From Bacillota bacterium (GTDB lineage Bacteria > Bacillota > Clostridia > Oscillospirales > Ruminococcaceae), in contig JAEWRN010000018.1 in NCBI GenBank assembly GCA_023460035.1, positions 72,490 through 136,489 of the forward strand: a stretch of DNA of 64,000 nucleotides, in the 5' to 3' direction. The translations under genes were made by a program, and so were the position numbers. This document shows positions 60,361 through 64,000 of the stretch, in pieces. The notes under the pieces were generated by a model that did not search any database, was not told the origin of the DNA, and saw nothing but the letters and a program-made list of their open reading frames with translations. Within the stretch, counting starts at the first letter, position 1. Every line of letters starts with the position of its first letter.

Positions 60361-61122
60361 ATGACGGCATTAATTTTATATTTCAGCGGTACCGGCAACA
60401 CAAAATATGTGGCAAACCTGTTTTCGCAGGCACTTGTGGCAAAGGGGGTGTCGGTGCAGATGCGCTCGGCAGAAGAGCCGCAGCCCGTAGAGGTGGGGTA
60501 TGATTTTTTAGTGGTTGGGTGCCCCAAGTATTATGAATACCCGGCGCTGTTTTTGCTGCAGTATCTGCGCAAAGTGCTGCCCACGGCACAGCGCCAAACG
60601 CCTGTACTTGCTTTTTGCACCGAGGCCAGTGCCGCTAAAACCGATTTTTCGGGCCTTGCAAAGCTATTACGGCAAAAAAACCATGAGCTGTGCATTACAC
60701 AGTCGTTTACCATGGCCAATGACTTGATGTTCCTCGGCGGGTTTTCACCCACACCGCAAAAAGAAGTGCAAAGCAACCTTAAAAAAGCGGCACAGCTTGT
60801 GCCGACGCTGGTAAACGCGCTGCTGGCAGGGCAGCGGCAAACAGAAAAAGTGGCGCCGTATCTGCGCCCGGTTTACCATGCCGTGGCGGCGGGGTGCACC
60901 GCGGCAATGCCTTTATTTGCGATGAACTATGCGGCGTCAGATGCCTGCATCGGCTGTGGCCTTTGCGCCAAAAGCTGCCCTAAAAGCAATATCCAAATGG
61001 TAGAAAAGCGCCCGCGGTTTGGTAAAAACTGCATCTTTTGCACCCGGTGCATCAACCTGTGCCCGGCCCATGCCATTTTATACGGCAAAAAACAGTACCC
61101 GCAATATATCTGCCGCGTTTAA
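60361..61122 (+). CDS. EFR1 family flavodoxin-ferredoxin
   Basis: The 253-residue protein starts with a flavodoxin-like domain (ILYFSGTGNTKYVANLF, the FMN phosphate loop) and ends with two 4Fe-4S motifs, CIGCGLCAKSCP and CIFCTRCINLCP. This matches the EFR1 family, which moves electrons in anaerobes. GGAGG precedes the ATG at 60361; the upstream in-frame extension is not needed. It closes a run of four genes from 58149. Confidence 0.9.
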   Translation: MTALILYFSGTGNTKYVANLFSQALVAKGVSVQMRSAEEPQPVEVGYDFLVVGCPKYYEYPALFLLQYLRKVLPTAQRQTPVLAFCTEASAAKTDFSGLAKLLRQKNHELCITQSFTMANDLMFLGGFSPTPQKEVQSNLKKAAQLVPTLVNALLAGQRQTEKVAPYLRPVYHAVAAGCTAAMPLFAMNYAASDACIGCGLCAKSCPKSNIQMVEKRPRFGKNCIFCTRCINLCPAHAILYGKKQYPQYICRV

Positions 61123-61151
61123 TAGGTCACCCGTACCAATGCCCGCAAAAA

Positions 61152-61176
61152 AACAGCCACCTGTCGGGTGGCTGTT
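61152..61176 (-). terminator. Terminator of luxS
   Basis: A 10-bp stem (61152-61161 with 61167-61176) is followed by T on the minus strand. Confidence 0.75.
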
Positions 61177-61198
61177 GCGGTGCATATAAGGCGGGCGG

Positions 61199-61663
61199 TT
61201 ACTCTAAATAAGCAAAATCCGCGGGTGTCCAGTTTTGCAGCACCGGTATCATATCCAGCGCAATCGCTTTGGCACCGGGCAGGCTGTGTTCGCGGTAGTT
61301 GCCGCACTCGGCGCTTTTCGTCGCCCCGGGGATCGGCCCCTCAAAATCGCGGATAAACACCAGCGTTTCGCGAAAAAGGTCCAGCGCCTGCTGCTTGCTC
61401 ATACTGTCGCGTGTGATAAAGTAAAACCCGGTGCGGCAGCCCATGGGCCCCACATAAATAATGGCGTCTGAAAATGGGCTGTTGCGCACATAGGTGGCAA
61501 ACAGGTGCTCAAAGGTATGAATGGCCGCGTTTTCAAGGTAAGGGCCGACATTGGGTACCACCATGCGAATATCATAGGTTACGATGTCGCCGTCAATGCG
61601 GGAGGTATACATCCCCTTTTGCAGCACATCGTGGTTGACACTAAAGCTTGCGATACGTTCCAT
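61199..61663 (-). CDS. luxS: S-ribosylhomocysteine lyase
   Basis: LuxS splits S-ribosylhomocysteine to homocysteine and DPD, the autoinducer-2 precursor, in the methyl cycle. The 154-residue enzyme shows the metal ligands in HTFEHL (H49, H53) and C120 of AECGNYREH, with the catalytic GCRTGFY (C76). MERIASFSVNHDVLQKGMYTSR is the family start. ATG 61663 follows GGGAGG; the longer frame upstream is not coding. It is an isolated gene. Confidence 0.97.
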   Translation of the reverse strand: MERIASFSVNHDVLQKGMYTSRIDGDIVTYDIRMVVPNVGPYLENAAIHTFEHLFATYVRNSPFSDAIIYVGPMGCRTGFYFITRDSMSKQQALDLFRETLVFIRDFEGPIPGATKSAECGNYREHSLPGAKAIALDMIPVLQNWTPADFAYLE

Positions 61664-61762
61664 TTTATAAAACCTCCCGCTGCCGCCTTTGCGGCAAAAT
61701 GAGTAGTGGAAATTGCTTTCAAGCGTAACACAAACGGTAGTGGCTGTCAATCTTATGGTGCG

Positions 61763-61792
61763 TTGCGGCAAGTTGGCCATGTGCGCTATAAT
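61763..61792 (+). promoter_or_regulatory. Promoter of the 61827 MBL gene
   Basis: TTGCGG (61763) and TATAAT (61787) have 18-base spacing. Confidence 0.65.
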
Positions 61793-61826
61793 AAAAGGCA
61801 CAATACACAGAAAAAAGGGGAATACC

Positions 61827-62570
61827 ATGGGGCTTGAGCAGCTGACAGAACATGTTTATTATCTGCCGCACGACGCGGCGACCGACCGCCCGGTGCTGGG
61901 CTATGTGCAAGGGCAGCACTATGCCGTTGCCATTGATGCCGGCAATTCACAAAAGCACGTTTTAAAATTTTATGATGCCCTGGCAGGGGCGGGCTTTGCA
62001 CTGCCGGCAGTCACTGCCATTACGCATTGGCATTGGGACCACACGTTTGGCATGCACGCGGTAGAGGGTAAAACGGTGGTGTGCGGCAAAACCCAGCAAA
62101 AACTGCGTGAGGTCGCACAGTGGGCCTGGAGCGAGGAAGCCATGGCGCAGCGCCTGCAAACCGGGCAGGAAATTGAGTTTTGCGACACGAATATCCGGCT
62201 GGAGTACCCAGACCGCACAGAGGTCAAAGTAATGCAGGGGGATGTAGTATTTGAGGGGCGTTTGACGCTGGAGCTGGGCGGTGTGCAGTGCATTTTGCTG
62301 GAAGTGCCAAGCCCCCATACACAAGATTGTACGCTGGTGCTGGTGCCGCAAGACAAGGTGTTGTTTGTGGCCGATGCCGACTGTGAAGATTTTTACCACG
62401 GTGCCGTGTGGCAGCCTGACCGCCTTGCGGCGTATCTTGCTGCAATACGCGGGCTGGACTTTGCGTATTATGTGCTGGGCCACGCGCCGTATGAAAGCAA
62501 AGCGGATGCAGTGGCAAGGCTGGAAACCCAGCTTGCCGAGCTGCAGGCGGCAGAAGGAAAAGCAGAGTAA
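61827..62570 (+). CDS. MBL-fold metallohydrolase
   Basis: The 247-residue protein carries the metal site THWHWDHTFGMHAV (HxHxDH) near residue 69 and a further CDTNIRLEYPDRT..SPHTQDCTLVLVPQDKVLFVADAD region. The family includes hydrolases for thioesters, glyoxalase II and phosphodiesters, so the substrate is open. ATG 61827 follows AAAAAAGGGG; the longer ORF start at 61713 lacks support. A single-gene unit. Confidence 0.88.
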   Translation: MGLEQLTEHVYYLPHDAATDRPVLGYVQGQHYAVAIDAGNSQKHVLKFYDALAGAGFALPAVTAITHWHWDHTFGMHAVEGKTVVCGKTQQKLREVAQWAWSEEAMAQRLQTGQEIEFCDTNIRLEYPDRTEVKVMQGDVVFEGRLTLELGGVQCILLEVPSPHTQDCTLVLVPQDKVLFVADADCEDFYHGAVWQPDRLAAYLAAIRGLDFAYYVLGHAPYESKADAVARLETQLAELQAAEGKAE

Positions 62571-62625
62571 GCGTTTGGGGAACAGGGGCGGATGTACTTG
62601 TAGTTCTTTGATTAAATAGCCCGGT

Positions 62626-62751
62626 ATGGCGTGTGGCTTTTACCGTATACACATTTTAAATACGTTTTCAGATTACGACGGCCACCCAGCCAGTGAAAAA
62701 CAAATGCAGCTGATGGTCTATTCTATAAAAAACGGGGCGGACGCCCTGTAA
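62626..62751 (+). CDS. Possible small protein of 41 residues
   Basis: An ATG at 62626 opens a frame MACGFYRIHILNTFSDYDGHPASEKQMQ.. ending KNGADAL. A stop lies directly upstream and no good ribosome site is seen, so it may equally be a relic of a longer gene. The sequence around it (62571-62800) holds nothing else. Confidence 0.25.
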   Translation: MACGFYRIHILNTFSDYDGHPASEKQMQLMVYSIKNGADAL

Positions 62752-62756
62752 CAACA

Positions 62757-62791
62757 AAAGCCCGCTTTGGCAAGTCGCCAAAGCGGGCTTT
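62757..62791. terminator. Terminator between 61827/62626 and the 62801 gene
   Basis: A perfect 15-bp stem (62757-62771 with 62777-62791) with a five-base loop serves converging genes. Confidence 0.8.
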
Positions 62792-62800
62792 ATGGTACAA

Positions 62801-63202
62801 TCAGGCTTTTTCCTGTTCGCCAAAATCCAGCATTAAAACCGAGGTGTCTATTTGTTCTTTTTTAAGAATGTCCTGCAGGCCCTCGGCAATTTCGTCCCGC
62901 GAAAAATCGCAGTCGGTCAATTCGTTGTCGGTCATCGTGTTCAGCCGCTGGTAAAAATCAAGCGCCAGCGTTAAGTAGGCGCCGTCGCCGGCTTTGTAAC
63001 GCTCAAACAAATAGTCCTCGGCGTCGCAAATTTCGTTTTGCGATAGTAATTCTACCAGCCGGCGGTAAACAAGGTCGGTTTCGGATAGGTTGTTTTCATC
63101 AATTACTTCATACTCTATTTTATCCCGGTGGAAAAACAGCCGCGCCACAAATTCAACCATCTGGCCAATTTGGCGCATCATCCAGTCTTTTTCAAAATAC
63201 AT
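62801..63202 (-). CDS. DUF6483 family protein
   Basis: The 133-residue protein begins MYFEKDWMMRQIGQMVEFVARLFF, the DUF6483 start, and is rich in acidic helices (LVYRRLVELLSQNEICDAEDYLFERYKAGDGAYLTLALDFYQRLN). The role is unknown. The ATG at 63202 follows GAGGGATAACA; the longer frame to 63229 has no such site. A terminator lies on both sides. Confidence 0.8.
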   Translation of the reverse strand: MYFEKDWMMRQIGQMVEFVARLFFHRDKIEYEVIDENNLSETDLVYRRLVELLSQNEICDAEDYLFERYKAGDGAYLTLALDFYQRLNTMTDNELTDCDFSRDEIAEGLQDILKKEQIDTSVLMLDFGEQEKA

Positions 63203-63283
63203 TGTTATCCCTCGCAAACTAAGCTGCACTGCGTGCAGCGCTTTGCTTTACATTATACACCGTGCAGGGCCGGTTGCAAATAA

Positions 63284-63317
63284 AAAACGCACAGGCATTT
63301 GGGTGCCTGTGCGTTTT
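63284..63317. terminator. Terminator between the DUF6483 and symporter genes
   Basis: A perfect 14-bp stem (63284-63297 with 63304-63317) has T and A runs at both ends. Confidence 0.8.
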
Positions 63318-63331
63318 GCAGCAGCGGGGGT

Positions 63332-64000
63332 TTAACCCTCCGCGGGCAGGGGTTCTGCCGCGGCGGGTGCGGGGGCTTTGTTGTCGCGTGCGGCAAACAT
63401 ATTCGCCACAATGGGCCCGACGATCTGGTGAATCACGGTCGCCAGCACGCAGGGTAGAATGGCAAGCGTGCCGGGGAAGGCCGAGTTTGCCAGCGTGCAC
63501 GAAAGGCCGCTGTTTTGCAGCCCGACCTCCAGTGACAGGGCACGGGTCTTTTCTTCGTTAAAGTGAAACGCCTTTGCAATGCCGTACCCGGCAACAAGGC
63601 CCAGCACATGGTGCACCAGCACCGCCAGCGCGGTAACCCCCACAATGGCAAGCCCATTTTGGGTGAAGCTGCTCTGGTTTGGCCCCACGCACATGCCGAC
63701 CACCAGCAAAATGCAGATGGTGGAAGTGAGCACGAGAATCTTTTTAAAGGGTTCTATTTTTTTGCCGGCAATGGCATGAATGGCAAGCCCCAAAAAGATG
63801 GGAATCAGCACGACCATGACGATGGAGAAGAACATGCTCCAGAAATTGACCTCAATCCACTGGCCGGCAAGGACCAGCGTCAGGGTGGGGGTCAGCGCCG
63901 GGGCAAGCAGGGTGGTGCACATTGTGATGGTGACCGAAAGCGGCACGTCGCCGTGCGCGAGGAAGGTCATCACGTTCGACGCGGTGCCCCCCGGCACGCA
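63332..64000 (-). CDS. Bile acid:sodium symporter (BASS) family protein, C-terminal part
   Basis: The gene runs out of the window; the visible 222 residues are the C-terminal part. The start CVPGGTASNVMTFLAHGDVPLSV (the residue at the window edge is Cys) is the BASS hallmark PGGxxSN near the Na+ site, and about six hydrophobic helices follow. EVGLQNSGLSCTLANSAFPGTLAILPCVLATVIHQIVGPIVANM matches the second crossover helix. The last residues are A, P and E rich. The substrate (bile acid, pantothenate or another organic anion) cannot be set from this part. Confidence 0.9.
   Translation of the reverse strand, partial: CVPGGTASNVMTFLAHGDVPLSVTITMCTTLLAPALTPTLTLVLAGQWIEVNFWSMFFSIVMVVLIPIFLGLAIHAIAGKKIEPFKKILVLTSTICILLVVGMCVGPNQSSFTQNGLAIVGVTALAVLVHHVLGLVAGYGIAKAFHFNEEKTRALSLEVGLQNSGLSCTLANSAFPGTLAILPCVLATVIHQIVGPIVANMFAARDNKAPAPAAAEPLPAEG

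Overview
The window is a chromosomal stretch of a Gram-positive, low-to-moderate AT anaerobe, most likely a member of Bacillota, class Clostridia, near the Ruminococcaceae/Oscillospiraceae (the Faecalibacterium, Gemmiger and Subdoligranulum group). This is inferred from three things. IspH is fused to ribosomal protein S1, a clostridial arrangement. The order dgt-dnaG-rpoD and rpoB-rpoC-rpsL-rpsG-fusA-tuf, with a bacterial type A RNase P RNA, is typical of the group. The genes are GC-rich, the intergenic sequence is AT-rich, and TTG/GTG starts with strong Shine-Dalgarno sites are common. No phage, transposase, plasmid or CRISPR locus was seen, so this is mainly core genome with a less conserved accessory segment at about 45.6-64 kb.

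Layout. 1-7.7 kb: the tail of a degenerate M23 protein, a beta-hydroxyacid dehydrogenase, a DUF1538 membrane protein coupled to a double P-II protein, murC on the minus strand, a CCA-adding-enzyme-like protein without its catalytic head, and an OafA-type acyltransferase. 7.8-12.3 kb: an overlapping operon of a BaiN-like flavoprotein, cmk, plsC and ispH-rpsA. 12.5-16 kb: rnpB, a zinc-ribbon/TM2 protein, gdhA and an RluA-type pseudouridine synthase. 16-20 kb: two tandem paralogous LysM-G5-M23 cell-wall peptidases. 20-25.3 kb: murA, a WalJ-like MBL hydrolase, rlmH, a papain-like protein and the comM/yifB ATPase. 25.5-33 kb: a phosphohexomutase, rpmE, a YigZ protein, dgt-dnaG-rpoD and an Rrf2 regulator. 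33-45.6 kb: rpoB, rpoC, rpsL, rpsG, fusA and tuf with consensus promoters.

45.6-64 kb is more mosaic. A roughly 960-base gene-free stretch after tuf holds a strong candidate for a small RNA: a consensus promoter, an exposed CCUCCC tract and a terminator. Next come a rhomboid-like pseudoprotease, an HPr-like protein without the active-site histidine, a paralogous pair of zinc-finger membrane proteins, a lipoprotein, glpK behind an apparent transcription attenuator, and the fused tails of a MATE pump and a LysR regulator, which look like a deletion scar. Further on are a lipoprotein trigger factor, tRNA-Leu(CAA), a split CPBP protease gene between two related hairpins, phzF, a DUF4180 protein, a transglutaminase-like protein, an EFR1 flavodoxin-ferredoxin, luxS, an MBL hydrolase, a DUF6483 protein and a truncated bile-acid:sodium symporter family gene.

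Cell-wall building (murC, murA, phosphohexomutase, M23 peptidases), translation and transcription machinery, and nucleotide/DNA metabolism dominate. All functional calls rest on motifs and family recognition by eye; no database search was run.
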